From an uncultured Pelagibacteraceae bacterium (lineage in GTDB: Bacteria > Pseudomonadota > Alphaproteobacteria > Pelagibacterales > Pelagibacteraceae): 64,000 nt of DNA. The translations under genes were made by a program, and so were the position numbers. Positions 1 to 13,529 of this stretch are shown here, piece after piece. The stretch is from contig CACNLV010000001.1 of assembly GCA_902621345.1 (NCBI GenBank), forward strand, positions 62,001 to 126,000, given 5' to 3'. The notes beneath the pieces were generated by a model. It was not told where the DNA came from. It was given only the letters and a program-made list of their open reading frames with translations, and did no database searches. The number at the start of each line of letters is the position of its first letter. The first letter of the stretch is position 1.

Positions 1-1
1 A

Positions 2-1615
2 AAAATGGTAGAGGCACCGATACTTCATGTTAATGGAGATGATCCAGAAGCTGTTGTTTATGCAACCAGAATAGCTACAGAATTTCGATTAAAGTTTAAT
101 AGAGACGTAGTGGTGGACTTAATTTGTTACAGAAGGTTTGGACATAATGAAGGAGATGAGCCCTCATTTACTCAACCATTAATGTATAAAAAAATTAGAT
201 CACATCCTAGTGTTTATAAAATTTATGGAAGTAAACTTGTAAATGAAAATTCTATAAAGCAAGAATTGTTAGATCAAAACATCAAATCATTTAAGAATTT
301 GCTTGATGAACAATATAAGAGTGCAAAAGATTATAAACCTAAAATAGAATGGTTTGAAGGAACATGGTCAAGATATAAGCCTGAAAAAGGTAAAGATAAG
401 AGGGGTATAACCGGCTATGACGAAAATAAACTAAAAATAATTTCAAATAAAATAAATGTCATTCCTAAGGAAAAGAATATCCACAAAACTATCTATAAAA
501 TATTCAATGCTAGAAAAGAAAGGATTGAAAAAGGTAATGGAATTGATTGGTCTTCTGCAGAGGCTCTTGCGTTTGGATCTTTGCTAGAGGAAGGGTATCC
601 AGTCAGACTTGTAGGCCAAGATTCTGGTAGAGGGACATTCAGTCAACGACATTCTGTTTTAAGAAATCAAATAGATAATTCTAGGTATGTTCCTCTTAAT
701 AATATTTCTAAAAATCAAAAACAATTTGAAGTGGTTGATAGTTTTTTGTCAGAACTTGCAGTTTTAGGTTTTGAATATGGCTACAGTCTTGTAGAACCAA
801 ATACCCTCACTCTTTGGGAGGCTCAATTTGGTGATTTTGCAAACGGTGCTCAAGTAGTAATTGATCAATTTATTGCATCAGGAGAGAGAAAATGGAACAG
901 AGCATCTGGGATAGTTATGTTATTACCTCATGGGTATGAAGGACAGGGGCCAGAGCATTCATCAGCAAGGTTGGAAAGATTTTTACAATTATGTTCAAAT
1001 GATAATTTGCAAGTTATGAATTGTACAACTCCAGCAAACTATTTTCATGCCTTAAGAAGACAAATGCATAGAGATTTTAGAAAACCTTTAATAATTATGA
1101 CGCCTAAATCTTTATTAAGACACAAACATTGTGTTTCTGATTTAAATGATTTTAATAAAAAAAATTCTTTTCATAGAGTTTTATGGGATCATGCTATAGA
1201 TCCAAAAACTAAAGGATTTATAAAATTAAAGAAATCCAAAAAAATCAAAAAAGTGATTATTTGTTCTGGAAAAATTTATTTTGATTTACTTGAGGCTAGA
1301 GAAAAATTTAAAAAAGATGATATTGTATTTTATAGAGTTGAGCAACTTTACCCCTTTCCAGCCAAGGCTCTTGCAAAGGAACTAAAACCCTATGCCAAGA
1401 ATGCTAATTTTTACTGGTGTCAGGAGGAACCAAAAAATATGGGGGCTTGGTTTTCAGTTAGAGACTATATCCAATGGACATTAGATAATATAAAAGCTAA
1501 TAATAATTATATTTCTTATATTGGAAGAAGTCCTGATGCATCACCAGCAACAGGATATGCTAAAAGACATATTATGCAACAACAAGAAATTATTAAAAAA
1601 GTTTTTGATTATTAA
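2..1615 (+). CDS. sucA: 2-oxoglutarate dehydrogenase E1 component, 5'-truncated by the window edge
   Basis: ORF contains the VEAPILHVNGDDPEAV motif and the C-terminal EEPKNMGAW motif; sucB and lpd follow; frame is open to the left edge. Confidence 0.95.
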   Translation, partial: KMVEAPILHVNGDDPEAVVYATRIATEFRLKFNRDVVVDLICYRRFGHNEGDEPSFTQPLMYKKIRSHPSVYKIYGSKLVNENSIKQELLDQNIKSFKNLLDEQYKSAKDYKPKIEWFEGTWSRYKPEKGKDKRGITGYDENKLKIISNKINVIPKEKNIHKTIYKIFNARKERIEKGNGIDWSSAEALAFGSLLEEGYPVRLVGQDSGRGTFSQRHSVLRNQIDNSRYVPLNNISKNQKQFEVVDSFLSELAVLGFEYGYSLVEPNTLTLWEAQFGDFANGAQVVIDQFIASGERKWNRASGIVMLLPHGYEGQGPEHSSARLERFLQLCSNDNLQVMNCTTPANYFHALRRQMHRDFRKPLIIMTPKSLLRHKHCVSDLNDFNKKNSFHRVLWDHAIDPKTKGFIKLKKSKKIKKVIICSGKIYFDLLEAREKFKKDDIVFYRVEQLYPFPAKALAKELKPYAKNANFYWCQEEPKNMGAWFSVRDYIQWTLDNIKANNNYISYIGRSPDASPATGYAKRHIMQQQEIIKKVFDY

Positions 1616-1618
1616 GAT

Positions 1619-2914
1619 ATGAGTGAAAAAATTATAGTTCCAGTTTTAGGAGAGAGTATAACCGAGGCAACAGTTTCAAAATGGTTAAAAAAAAAGGGTG
1701 ATGAAGTTAAAACAGACGAGCCTATTGTTGAGCTAGAAACTGATAAAGTAAACTTAGAGGTTCCATCACCCATAACAGGTAAGTTGACAGAAATTATTTC
1801 AAAAAATGGATCTGTTGTCGAAGTTGGAGCACATTTAGGATCGATAGAGGAAATTGAGATAAGTGAAGAAAAGAGTCTAGAAATTGAGAAAATTAAGCCA
1901 ACTGTAAAGAGAGAGAAAATTGAAAACTCAGAACCTCAGCAAAATGAGCCAGAACTGTTAGAAACTGAGTTAGCTGATAAATTAGAGGAACAAGAGCAAC
2001 CACTTGTTTTAACGAAAGAAGTAAAGACTAAACCAATTATAAAAGAAAAACTAAATGATCAAGTTTTGTCTCCTGCAGTAAGGAAAATTGTTGCTGAGAA
2101 CAAAATTAATTTAGAAACTATAAAAGGTTCTGGAAAAGATGGAAGATTGTTAAAGGGAGACTTAATTAGTTTAATGAGCAAGAATCCATCACCATCAGAG
2201 AGAAAAATAAAATATGGTCATGAGGAACGAATAAGAATGACTAGATTGAGACAGACAATTGCTAAAAGATTAAAACAAGCTCAAGAGAATGCTGCATTAT
2301 TAACCACTTTTAATGAAGTAGATATGACTAACATAATTGAGATGAGAAAAAATAATCAAAATGATTTCCAAAATCGATTTGGAATAAAGCTAGGAATGAT
2401 GTCTTTTTTTGTAAAGGCCTCCATCGTAGCACTAAAAAACTTTCCAGCTGTAAATGCTGAAATTGACGGTGATGAGATTATTTACAAAAATTATTACAAT
2501 ATAAGTTTTGCAGTCGGCACAGATAAAGGTCTTGTTGTCCCTGTTTTAAAGGATGCTGATGTCATGTCATTTGCAGAAATTGAAAAAAATATTAAAGAAA
2601 TATCGGATAAAGCAAAAAGTGGAAAACTTAATATTGAAGATCTTCAGGGTGGAACTTTTACAATTAGCAATGGAGGGGTCTATGGTTCCATGTTGTCAAC
2701 ACCAATATTAAATTTACCACAATCAGGCGTTTTAGGTATGCACAATATAGTTGAGAGACCTGTTGTAATAGAGGGTGAAATTATAGTTAGACCAATTATG
2801 TATTTAGCTTTATCCTATGATCATAGAATTATTGATGGCAAAGAATCTGTTTCTTTTTTGAAAATGATTAAAGAAAATTTAGAGGATCCAAGAAGGTTAT
2901 TTTTAGATATTTAA
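1619..2914 (+). CDS. sucB: dihydrolipoyllysine-residue succinyltransferase (E2 of 2-OGDH)
   Basis: N-terminal lipoyl domain ([11 protein letters not shown]), peripheral-subunit-binding domain, C-terminal YDHRIIDG catalytic motif. Confidence 0.96.
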   Translation: MSEKIIVPVLGESITEATVSKWLKKKGDEVKTDEPIVELETDKVNLEVPSPITGKLTEIISKNGSVVEVGAHLGSIEEIEISEEKSLEIEKIKPTVKREKIENSEPQQNEPELLETELADKLEEQEQPLVLTKEVKTKPIIKEKLNDQVLSPAVRKIVAENKINLETIKGSGKDGRLLKGDLISLMSKNPSPSERKIKYGHEERIRMTRLRQTIAKRLKQAQENAALLTTFNEVDMTNIIEMRKNNQNDFQNRFGIKLGMMSFFVKASIVALKNFPAVNAEIDGDEIIYKNYYNISFAVGTDKGLVVPVLKDADVMSFAEIEKNIKEISDKAKSGKLNIEDLQGGTFTISNGGVYGSMLSTPILNLPQSGVLGMHNIVERPVVIEGEIIVRPIMYLALSYDHRIIDGKESVSFLKMIKENLEDPRRLFLDI

Positions 2915-4315
2915 ATGTCAAATAAATTTCAAGCAGTAGTAATTGGAGGAGGCCCAGGAGGTTACGTGTGTGCAATTAGACTTGCGCAATTAGGTATAAA
3001 AACTGCTTGCATAGAATCAAGAGGATCTCTTGGTGGTACTTGTTTGAATGTTGGATGTATTCCATCGAAAAGCTTATTAAATTTATCAGAAGAATTTCAT
3101 AAAGTAAAAAATTTATCTAGTAAAGGTATTGAAGTAGGTGAAGTTAAATTAAATTTAGATAAAATGATGAGAAATAAAGAAAAGGCAGTAACAGTTTTGA
3201 CAAAAGGTGTTGAGTTTTTATTAAAAAAAAACAAAGTGACATATTACAAAGGTGTTGGAAGTTTTAAATCTAAAAATGAAATTTCTATAAAGGACGCAAA
3301 TAATAATGAAATTGTGATATTTTCAGAAAAAACAATAATCGCAACTGGTTCAGTACCAGCAGCTTTACCAGGAATAAGTTTTGATGAAAAAACAATAGTC
3401 TCATCAACTGGTGCATTGAAATTAGATAAAGTTCCAAAAAAAATGGTGGTTGTGGGTGGTGGATATATTGGGTTAGAAATGGGATCAGTTTGGTCTAGGT
3501 TAGGATCAGATGTTCATGTTATTGAATTTTTAGATCATATTACACCAGGAATGGATAAAGAAATCTCAAATGAATTTATGAAAATTTTGAAAAAACAAGG
3601 AATAAAATTTCACATGCAACACAGAGTCGATAAGATTATAAAAAAAAATTCTAGTGCAATTATTTCAACAACAGACACAGATGGTAATAAAAAAGATTTT
3701 GATTGTGAAGTTGTTTTAGTTTCAATTGGAAGAAAACCAAATACTCAAGGACTAAATTTAGAAAAAATCGGTGTAAATTTAGATAATAAAAATAGAGTCC
3801 AAACTGATAAAAATTTTAAAACAAACTTGGATAATATTTTTGCTATAGGCGATGTTATTTCTGGACCCATGCTTGCTCATAAAGCGGAAGATGAAGGTAT
3901 CGCGGTCGCTGAAAATATTGCCGGACAGTCAGGACATGTTAATTACGACACCATACCAGGTGTAATTTACACAACACCAGAAGTGGCCTCAATAGGTAAG
4001 ACTGAAGAACAATTAAATGAAATGAATATTAAATATAAAGTCGGAAAATTTTCTTTTATGGCAAATTCAAGGGCAAAAGCAATAGATGATACTCAAGGTT
4101 TCGTAAAAATTTTGGCTGAAGAAAAAAATGATAAAGTTTTAGGTGCGCACTTAATAGGTCCCCATGCAGGTGAATTGATTGCTGAAATTGGTGTTGCTAT
4201 GGAATTTGGTGCTAGTTCAGAGGATATTGCTAGAACTTGCCATGCACACCCAACCTTTTCAGAAGCAATTAAAGAGGCTGCTCTTTCAGTTGATAAAAGG
4301 GCGATACACTCTTAA
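2915..4315 (+). CDS. lpdA: dihydrolipoyl dehydrogenase
   Basis: GGGPGGYVCAIR FAD motif, GGTCLNVGCIPSK redox-active disulfide, C-terminal HAHPTFSEA; directly follows sucB. Confidence 0.96.
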   Translation: MSNKFQAVVIGGGPGGYVCAIRLAQLGIKTACIESRGSLGGTCLNVGCIPSKSLLNLSEEFHKVKNLSSKGIEVGEVKLNLDKMMRNKEKAVTVLTKGVEFLLKKNKVTYYKGVGSFKSKNEISIKDANNNEIVIFSEKTIIATGSVPAALPGISFDEKTIVSSTGALKLDKVPKKMVVVGGGYIGLEMGSVWSRLGSDVHVIEFLDHITPGMDKEISNEFMKILKKQGIKFHMQHRVDKIIKKNSSAIISTTDTDGNKKDFDCEVVLVSIGRKPNTQGLNLEKIGVNLDNKNRVQTDKNFKTNLDNIFAIGDVISGPMLAHKAEDEGIAVAENIAGQSGHVNYDTIPGVIYTTPEVASIGKTEEQLNEMNIKYKVGKFSFMANSRAKAIDDTQGFVKILAEEKNDKVLGAHLIGPHAGELIAEIGVAMEFGASSEDIARTCHAHPTFSEAIKEAALSVDKRAIHS

Positions 4316-4320
4316 TCTTT

Positions 4321-5958
4321 TTGATGAAAAAAGACTTAAAAATCCAAAACTCTTTAATAATGGGGTGGAACCTTTTACAAAAAAACGAATCTAGTTTTTG
4401 GTACAAGGGATACCTTAATAATATTACTTTTGAAAAAGTATTTAATGATTTACAAAAAATTAAATTAAGTGAGCTAAATTTTTATATAAATGAACTTGAT
4501 GGAAATTTTGCTTTAATATTTAAAAATAAATTTTTTACCATTGCATCAGTGGATAAGATATCCTCTATACCATTATTTTATTATGAGAATGAAAGTAGCA
4601 TAATTATAACTCCACACGTTTTTATGTTAAAAAAATTTTTACAGAATGAAAAATATGATTCAGTTTCAGTTTTATCAATGAAAATGTCAGGATATACAAT
4701 TGGAAATGATACTCTAATTAGTAAATTAAAAAAAATTAATTGTGGTGAATATTTTTTTTTTAAAAAGAATGATGAAAGATATGTCCTTAATAAATATTAT
4801 ACTTACATTCCTAAAAATTTAAAATTAGATGATAGTTTAGAGAACTGTAGAAATAGATATTTAAACGCTACATATAATGTTTTTCAAAAACTTCATAAAC
4901 GTTCTATAGAGCAAAATAAAAAAATAGCAGTATCTATGAGTGCTGGCTTGGATACAAGATTGATAGTTTCAATCTTGAAAGAAATAGGAGCAGATAATAT
5001 TATTGGATTTAGTTTTGGATTGAAAAATAATTTTGAGGCAAATGCTGCAAAAGATTTATGCAAATATTTAAATATTCCATGGAAATTTTCTGAATATACT
5101 AATTCTAAACTTAAAAAAAATATTCAAACAAATAAGTTTAAAGAATTCAGAGAAAAAACTGATACTTTTTATTCATCATCGAGTTACCTTGATTTTTTCG
5201 CTATAGAAGAATTAAAAGATAATTCTTTTTTAAATGATAGTATCATAGTCAATGGACATAGTGGAGATTTTATAGCCGGAAATCATATGTTAACACAATT
5301 TTATAATCACCAATATTCAAAGAATTTTTTTAGAAATGCTGCAAAGGCAATAATTGATAAACATTTTAGACTATGGCTAAATTTAGCAAATAAAAAGAAT
5401 GATGAGATTATTGAAAATTTATTAATAAACCAAATGCAAAAATTAAATATAGAGGTTAAAGACCCTAAACAAATTTTCGGAGTTATTGAGAATATTCAAC
5501 TTGAGGAGAGACAATCTAAACATTGTTTAAGTAGGCAGAGAAATTATGAATTTTTAGGTTTAGATTGGGCTTTACCTCTTTGGGACAATGAGTATCTAGT
5601 ATTTTGGGAAAAAATTCCATTCGAGCTAAAATTAAATCGTAATTTTTATGTAGACACATTATCTAAAAGAAATTTTCAATTAGTATGGACAGGAAAAAAG
5701 TGGAGCAAATTAAACCAAAAAAGAAATATTAATCCAATTTTAGTTAAAATCTTGAGATATTTAATTAAATTCTTTTTTATTTTTTCTAAAAAAAAATGGA
5801 AAATATTTGATAAAAAATATTTTCATTACTGGTACGATATTGGTTGCTCCTATGCTCATGTAGATTATTTTAAAATTATTTTACAAAAAAAAAAATTTCG
5901 AAATGCCGTTTCGTGGCAAGTTAAATCGTATTTAGAAAAAAAAAATATCAATTTATGA
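4321..5958 (+). CDS. asparagine synthetase-like (PP-loop ATP pyrophosphatase) protein of unknown substrate
   Basis: PP-loop-like SMSAGLDTR motif in the central region; N-terminal half resembles the class-II glutaminase fold (IPLFYYENESSIIITPH) but lacks the N-terminal catalytic Cys. Confidence 0.65.
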   Translation: MMKKDLKIQNSLIMGWNLLQKNESSFWYKGYLNNITFEKVFNDLQKIKLSELNFYINELDGNFALIFKNKFFTIASVDKISSIPLFYYENESSIIITPHVFMLKKFLQNEKYDSVSVLSMKMSGYTIGNDTLISKLKKINCGEYFFFKKNDERYVLNKYYTYIPKNLKLDDSLENCRNRYLNATYNVFQKLHKRSIEQNKKIAVSMSAGLDTRLIVSILKEIGADNIIGFSFGLKNNFEANAAKDLCKYLNIPWKFSEYTNSKLKKNIQTNKFKEFREKTDTFYSSSSYLDFFAIEELKDNSFLNDSIIVNGHSGDFIAGNHMLTQFYNHQYSKNFFRNAAKAIIDKHFRLWLNLANKKNDEIIENLLINQMQKLNIEVKDPKQIFGVIENIQLEERQSKHCLSRQRNYEFLGLDWALPLWDNEYLVFWEKIPFELKLNRNFYVDTLSKRNFQLVWTGKKWSKLNQKRNINPILVKILRYLIKFFFIFSKKKWKIFDKKYFHYWYDIGCSYAHVDYFKIILQKKKFRNAVSWQVKSYLEKKNINL

Positions 5959-6948
5959 AATAATTTTCGAAAAGCTTTTTTTGTCAATATTAGTTCCACA
6001 AATCGGTAATATTATATAGTCAAAATTTGAAAAACTCTTATTTAGTTTTAAAAATAAGCTCATTGAGAGTGCACCTGCACCTTCAGCTTTAATTTTATAT
6101 TTTTTATATAAAAATTTTATTGCATTTTTTATCTCATTTTCAGATACCTTTGACACAATATCAACATTGTCTAATAAGTATTTATAATTAATCTTAGGTA
6201 TTTTCTTTACACCTGCCCCCTCAGCTATTGTTGGTAAAAAACTGGGTTTTTTTCTTTTATCGAAAATATAAAAAAATTTACTAAATCGTTCAGGCTCTAC
6301 TACTGCTATTTTTATTTGAGGAGATAAATATTTTAATATCTTTATTGATGGTGTTGCTAGACTGCCGCTACCAAGAGGAAAGACTGCTAATATCTTTTTT
6401 TTTAATAAATTTTTGTCTTTTTTTTTTAATTTTTCGATTATTTCTAAAACGAAAGATGCATTTCCATAAAAAATCGATTTTGTGCAAACATCCTGAAATT
6501 TATAGTTGTTTTTAGCAGCAAACTTTTTAGCATTCATTTTTGCATCATCATAGTTTTTATTATTTTGATGTAAAATTGAATTATTTTTCCTTAATTTTTC
6601 AATTTTATAAATATTAGTATTTTTAGAGATAAATATATTACAATCTATTTTATTTTTTTTACATAGATAGCTCATGGATAATCCAAAATTACCAGTCGAG
6701 CCAAGGCATATAGTTTTTATATTTCTATCCTTAATATTTTGTATTTCTGAGTTAGCACCACGAAATTTGTAAGATCCTTGTAGTTGTTTTGTATCATCTG
6801 CTATAACAATTTTCGTACTATTACTTTTTGTGATGATTAATTTTAAGGGAACTATTTTTTTTTTAATTTTTTTAAGGGTTTTAATTGCAATTTGATAAAA
6901 TTTTTTATCTCTTTTAAAATTTTTGTTGTTTGTCAATTTAATATACAT
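5953..6948 (-). CDS. PLP-dependent threonine dehydratase/tryptophan-synthase-beta family protein
   Basis: SYKFRGA (PLP lysine), STGNFGLSMSY, GSGSLATP in place of the usual glycine-rich phosphate loop, EGAGALS. Confidence 0.75.
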   Translation of the reverse strand: MYIKLTNNKNFKRDKKFYQIAIKTLKKIKKKIVPLKLIITKSNSTKIVIADDTKQLQGSYKFRGANSEIQNIKDRNIKTICLGSTGNFGLSMSYLCKKNKIDCNIFISKNTNIYKIEKLRKNNSILHQNNKNYDDAKMNAKKFAAKNNYKFQDVCTKSIFYGNASFVLEIIEKLKKKDKNLLKKKILAVFPLGSGSLATPSIKILKYLSPQIKIAVVEPERFSKFFYIFDKRKKPSFLPTIAEGAGVKKIPKINYKYLLDNVDIVSKVSENEIKNAIKFLYKKYKIKAEGAGALSMSLFLKLNKSFSNFDYIILPICGTNIDKKSFSKIIS

Positions 6949-7068
6949 AAGTATTATTAATAATATATTATTTGATTATACTGCTATATTAATTAAAATT
7001 TTGTAATTAACAAATAACAGAATTCAAATAATCTATCATTTCATTCAGATTTTTCATATTATCTATAA

Positions 7069-9024
7069 ATGAAATTTCCGATTCTTTTGCCAAATATATT
7101 CAATCATCCATTCACCTATGAAAGTAATATCAAATTAAAAATTGGGGATTTTGTTGAAGTACCTTTCGGTAAGTCAAAAATGATAGGTGTTGTTTGGGAT
7201 GAATTTGAAAAAAATAGTAATAAAAAATTTAAGATAAAAGGAATAATTAATAAATTAGATATTCCAAATTTAAATGAAAAGACAATAAAATTTCTTAACT
7301 GGTTTGCTGAATACAATATTGTTCCGAAAGGAATGGCTTTAAAATTAACTCTATTAAGTGGTAAGCCAATTAGACTTTTTAATGAAAAATTTTATCAAGA
7401 TTTTAATCTGAAAATTAAAAAAGACTCTATTAAATTAACACCAGAGCAAAAAAAAGTTTTGTATCAGTTAAATCTCTCTAATAAAAAATTTAAAGTTCAT
7501 GTTTTACAAGGCATTACTGGATCAGGTAAGACTATAGTATACTTTGAAGTCCTTAAAAAAATACTAATGAAAGGTTATCAGATTTTAATTCTTCTACCAG
7601 AAATTGGTCTCACGAGTCAATTTGAAAAAAAATTCATTGAATTTTTTGGTTTTAAACCCGCAATTTGGCATTCCGGTATTACAAAAAAAAATAAGGAAAT
7701 TATTTGGAGTGGAATAATTTCTGAAAAAATTAAAATTGTAATTGGAGCTAGATCATCTTTATTTTTACCTTTTAAAAAATTAGGGCTAATTATAGTTGAT
7801 GAGGAACACGATCAATCTTATAAACAAGATGAAGGTATAATGTATAATGCAAGAGATATGGCAATATCTAGAGCATTATTTGAAAATATCCCAGTAAATT
7901 TAATTACGGCTGTTCCATCAATAGAAACTTATGAGAATATAAAAAAAAAAAAATATCAAGTTTCAAAATTAGTCAAAAGATATAAAGATGCATCTTTACC
8001 CCATTATGAAATAATTGATTTGAATAAAGTAAAATTAGAAAAACAGTCTTGGCTTTCGAATGATGTAATCCAAAAAGTGAATTCTCACCTAGAAAAAAAA
8101 AATCAGGTTTTATTTTTTTTGAATCGAAGAGGATTTTCACCAAATGTTTTTTGTAAAAAATGTTTAAATAAGTTTTCTTGTCCGAATTGTTCAGTCAACT
8201 TAGTTTACCATAAAAATAAAAATAATTTATTATGCCATTATTGTGGGTTTAAAGCTTCCCTTAATAGAGATTGCATTAAAAAAGGAAATTGTGACTTCAT
8301 ATTTAGTGGACCAGGTGTAGAGAGAATTTCTGAAGAAGTAAAAAAAAAGTTTCCTTCAAAAAAAATTGAAATTTTTTCAAGTGATACAATGAATAAAAAA
8401 AATTCAAAAGATAAACTTGAAAAAATAATAAATAATGAAATTGATATTTTAGTTGGAACTCAGCTTATATCAAAAGGATTTCACTTTCCAAATTTGAATT
8501 GTATTGTAGTTGTTGATATTGATTTATCATCTCATGGACATGATTTAAGAATTGCAGAAAAAAATTTACAATTGTATCATCAATTGTCTGGTAGAGCAGG
8601 ACGAACTGGAAAACCATCAATTGTTTACTTTCAGACTTACAATAATAATACAAAAATGATCTCAGATATTACAAATAAAAATCCTGGTATTTTTTTAGAT
8701 AAAGAAATAGAAATCAGAAAGCAAAATAATCTACCACCCTTCCAAAGATTTATATCCTTAATTTTGACTGGTGATAATGAAAATAAATTAGAAAAAGAAG
8801 CATCACAATTTAAACTTTTTTTGCAAAATAAGATTAATGGTGAAATTCTAGGACCGGTAAGTGCTCCAATTTTTAGATTAAAGAGAAAATATCGTGTAAG
8901 ATTATTAATTAGAGGCCCCAAAACTTTAAAATTACAAAACTCTTTAGCCATAGCAATTCCTAAATTTAAGTTTTCTTTAGGAATAAAACTTTCAGTTGAT
9001 GTTGACCCAATAAGCTTCAATTAA
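7069..9024 (+). CDS. priA: primosomal protein N' (replication restart helicase PriA)
   Basis: GITGSGKT Walker A, VDEEHDQSYKQ, Cys-rich zinc-binding region, GTQLISKGFHFPNL, QLSGRAGR. Confidence 0.93.
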   Translation: MKFPILLPNIFNHPFTYESNIKLKIGDFVEVPFGKSKMIGVVWDEFEKNSNKKFKIKGIINKLDIPNLNEKTIKFLNWFAEYNIVPKGMALKLTLLSGKPIRLFNEKFYQDFNLKIKKDSIKLTPEQKKVLYQLNLSNKKFKVHVLQGITGSGKTIVYFEVLKKILMKGYQILILLPEIGLTSQFEKKFIEFFGFKPAIWHSGITKKNKEIIWSGIISEKIKIVIGARSSLFLPFKKLGLIIVDEEHDQSYKQDEGIMYNARDMAISRALFENIPVNLITAVPSIETYENIKKKKYQVSKLVKRYKDASLPHYEIIDLNKVKLEKQSWLSNDVIQKVNSHLEKKNQVLFFLNRRGFSPNVFCKKCLNKFSCPNCSVNLVYHKNKNNLLCHYCGFKASLNRDCIKKGNCDFIFSGPGVERISEEVKKKFPSKKIEIFSSDTMNKKNSKDKLEKIINNEIDILVGTQLISKGFHFPNLNCIVVVDIDLSSHGHDLRIAEKNLQLYHQLSGRAGRTGKPSIVYFQTYNNNTKMISDITNKNPGIFLDKEIEIRKQNNLPPFQRFISLILTGDNENKLEKEASQFKLFLQNKINGEILGPVSAPIFRLKRKYRVRLLIRGPKTLKLQNSLAIAIPKFKFSLGIKLSVDVDPISFN

Positions 9025-9133
9025 TGCCCAAAAAAAAACATTTTTTTCCAAGGTGTTACTTGAAGAGTATTATGGCATGTGTTAATTAAATCTTAATTTT
9101 TTAAATTAATCACTTACATTAAAAGGTAATAAA

Positions 9134-9691
9134 TTGAGTACAAATAAAGGTTTTTCTAGCACTTCAGCTAACAGATATTCTCTAGCTTTGTACGAGTTAG
9201 CAGAGGAGTCAAATCTACTTTCTAAAATAGAGTTAAATGCATCATCTATCTTAAATTTAATTGAAACAAGTGGAGATTTTAAAAACTTAATTAAAGACCC
9301 TACAGTAAGTCAGAGTGATATAATTAATGCAATTAATAAAATTTTTGATTATTTAAAAATTGAAAATTTACTAAAAAATTTTGCAAATTTTTTAGTAAAA
9401 AAAAGGCGATTTTTTTTTGTAGAGCAAATATTGATTAATTTTATTGAGATTTGTTCAGAAAAAAGAGGTGAGTTAAAAACTGAGATAAAATCAGCAAAAA
9501 ATTTATCAAAAGATGAAATTAATAAGATTAAAGATGAATTATCAAAAAATTTCACTTCAAAAATAAAATTAAATTATAAATATGATGAAAGTTTAATTGG
9601 AGGATTGATAGTACAAGTAGGCAGTACAATGATTGATACTTCTATTAAAAATAAATTACAACAAATAGAAAATAAAATGATGAAGGTATAA
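9134..9691 (+). CDS. atpH: ATP synthase F1 delta subunit (TTG start in the track)
   Basis: [13 protein letters not shown]-terminus, C-terminal [25 protein letters not shown]; first gene of an atpHAGDC cluster. Confidence 0.92.
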   Translation: MSTNKGFSSTSANRYSLALYELAEESNLLSKIELNASSILNLIETSGDFKNLIKDPTVSQSDIINAINKIFDYLKIENLLKNFANFLVKKRRFFFVEQILINFIEICSEKRGELKTEIKSAKNLSKDEINKIKDELSKNFTSKIKLNYKYDESLIGGLIVQVGSTMIDTSIKNKLQQIENKMMKV

Positions 9692-9692
9692 T

Positions 9693-11228
9693 ATGGAAAT
9701 AAATCCCTCAGAAGTAACAAAAATATTAAAAGAACAAATTAAAAACTTTGGAGAAAAAGCGGAAGTATCTGAAGTAGGACAAGTTTTATCAGTTGGAGAT
9801 GGTATTGCTAGAATTTACGGACTTGACAATGTTCAAGCAGGTGAAATGGTTGAGTTTACTGATGGTTCAAAAGGTATGGCTCTTAATTTGGAAAGTGAAA
9901 ATGTCGGGGTCGTTATTTTTGGTAACGATAGAAATATTAAAGAAGGGGACATAGTAAAAAGAACAGGAAGTATTGTTGATACTCCAGTTGGAAAAGAATT
10001 GTTAGGACGAGTTGTAGATGGTTTAGGAAATCCTATCGACGGAAAAGGTGCTTTAGATAAAGGAGTTAAGAAAAGTAGGGTAGAAGTAAAAGCACCAGGC
10101 ATAATACCTCGTCAATCTGTGAGTGAACCGATGCAGACTGGTTTAAAGTCTATTGATAGCTTAGTACCGATTGGAAGAGGACAAAGAGAACTAATTATAG
10201 GAGATAGACAAACTGGTAAAACAGCAGTTGCAGTTGATGCAATCATTAATCAAAAGAAAATTAATGAGTCAGGTGATGAGAAACAAAAATTATATTGTAT
10301 TTATGTAGCTGTAGGTCAAAAAAGATCAACTGTTAGACAAATTCAAAAAACTTTAGAGGAAGCTGGAGCAATGGAATACACTACTATAGTTGCGGCTACA
10401 GCATCAGACTCAGCTCCTTTGCAATTTTTAGCTCCATACACTGGTTGTGCCATGGGTGAATATTTTAGAGATAATGGAATGCATGCACTAATAATTTATG
10501 ATGATCTTTCAAAGCAAGCTGTTGCTTATAGACAAATGTCATTAATTTTAAGAAGACCACCAGGAAGGGAGGCATATCCTGGGGATGTGTTTTACCTTCA
10601 TAGCAGATTACTTGAAAGAGCAGCAAAACTAAGTGATGAACACGGCGGCGGTTCTTTAACAGCATTACCAATTATAGAAACACAAGGTGGAGATGTTTCT
10701 GCTTACATACCTACAAACGTTATTTCAATCACTGATGGACAAATCTTTTTGGAAACTGAACTTTTTAATCAAGGTATAAGACCCGCTATAAATGTGGGGC
10801 TTTCAGTTTCAAGAGTTGGATCTGCGGCACAAACAAAGGCAATGAAAAAAGTTTCTGGTTCAATGAAATTAGAATTGGCACAATACAGAGAAATGGCAGC
10901 TTTTGCACAATTTGGCTCTGACTTAGATGCATCGACTCAACAACTACTTAATAGAGGATCAAAGCTTACAGAGTTACTTAAACAAAAACAATATTCTCCG
11001 ATGACTGTGGCTGAGCAAGTAATTTCAGTTTTTTGTGGTGTTAAAGGTTATCTAGATGACATAGAGCTAAAAGAAATTGCAAATTTTGAAAATAAAATAA
11101 TTGAAAAATGTAAATCTGAAAAGCCAGAAATCATAGATTCTATTTTAAGTTCAGGCAAGCTTGAGGAAGACTCTGAACAAAAATTAGTAGAAGTAATAAA
11201 ACAACTAAAACAAACATTTAATTCATAA
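9693..11228 (+). CDS. atpA: ATP synthase F1 alpha subunit
   Basis: [13 protein letters not shown] Walker [34 protein letters not shown]. Confidence 0.98.
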   Translation: MEINPSEVTKILKEQIKNFGEKAEVSEVGQVLSVGDGIARIYGLDNVQAGEMVEFTDGSKGMALNLESENVGVVIFGNDRNIKEGDIVKRTGSIVDTPVGKELLGRVVDGLGNPIDGKGALDKGVKKSRVEVKAPGIIPRQSVSEPMQTGLKSIDSLVPIGRGQRELIIGDRQTGKTAVAVDAIINQKKINESGDEKQKLYCIYVAVGQKRSTVRQIQKTLEEAGAMEYTTIVAATASDSAPLQFLAPYTGCAMGEYFRDNGMHALIIYDDLSKQAVAYRQMSLILRRPPGREAYPGDVFYLHSRLLERAAKLSDEHGGGSLTALPIIETQGGDVSAYIPTNVISITDGQIFLETELFNQGIRPAINVGLSVSRVGSAAQTKAMKKVSGSMKLELAQYREMAAFAQFGSDLDASTQQLLNRGSKLTELLKQKQYSPMTVAEQVISVFCGVKGYLDDIELKEIANFENKIIEKCKSEKPEIIDSILSSGKLEEDSEQKLVEVIKQLKQTFNS

Positions 11229-11235
11229 AATATTT

Positions 11236-13528
<2,293 letters not shown>

Positions 13529-13529
<1 letters not shown>

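Noticed and set aside
4179-4394. 71-aa + strand ORF spanning the end of lpdA
   Set aside because: Out-of-frame overlap with lpdA and the asnB-like gene; no family resemblance.
8637-9020. 127-aa minus-strand ORF opposite the 3' end of priA
   Set aside because: Antisense to a confident CDS, no recognisable motif, no promoter or SD signal.
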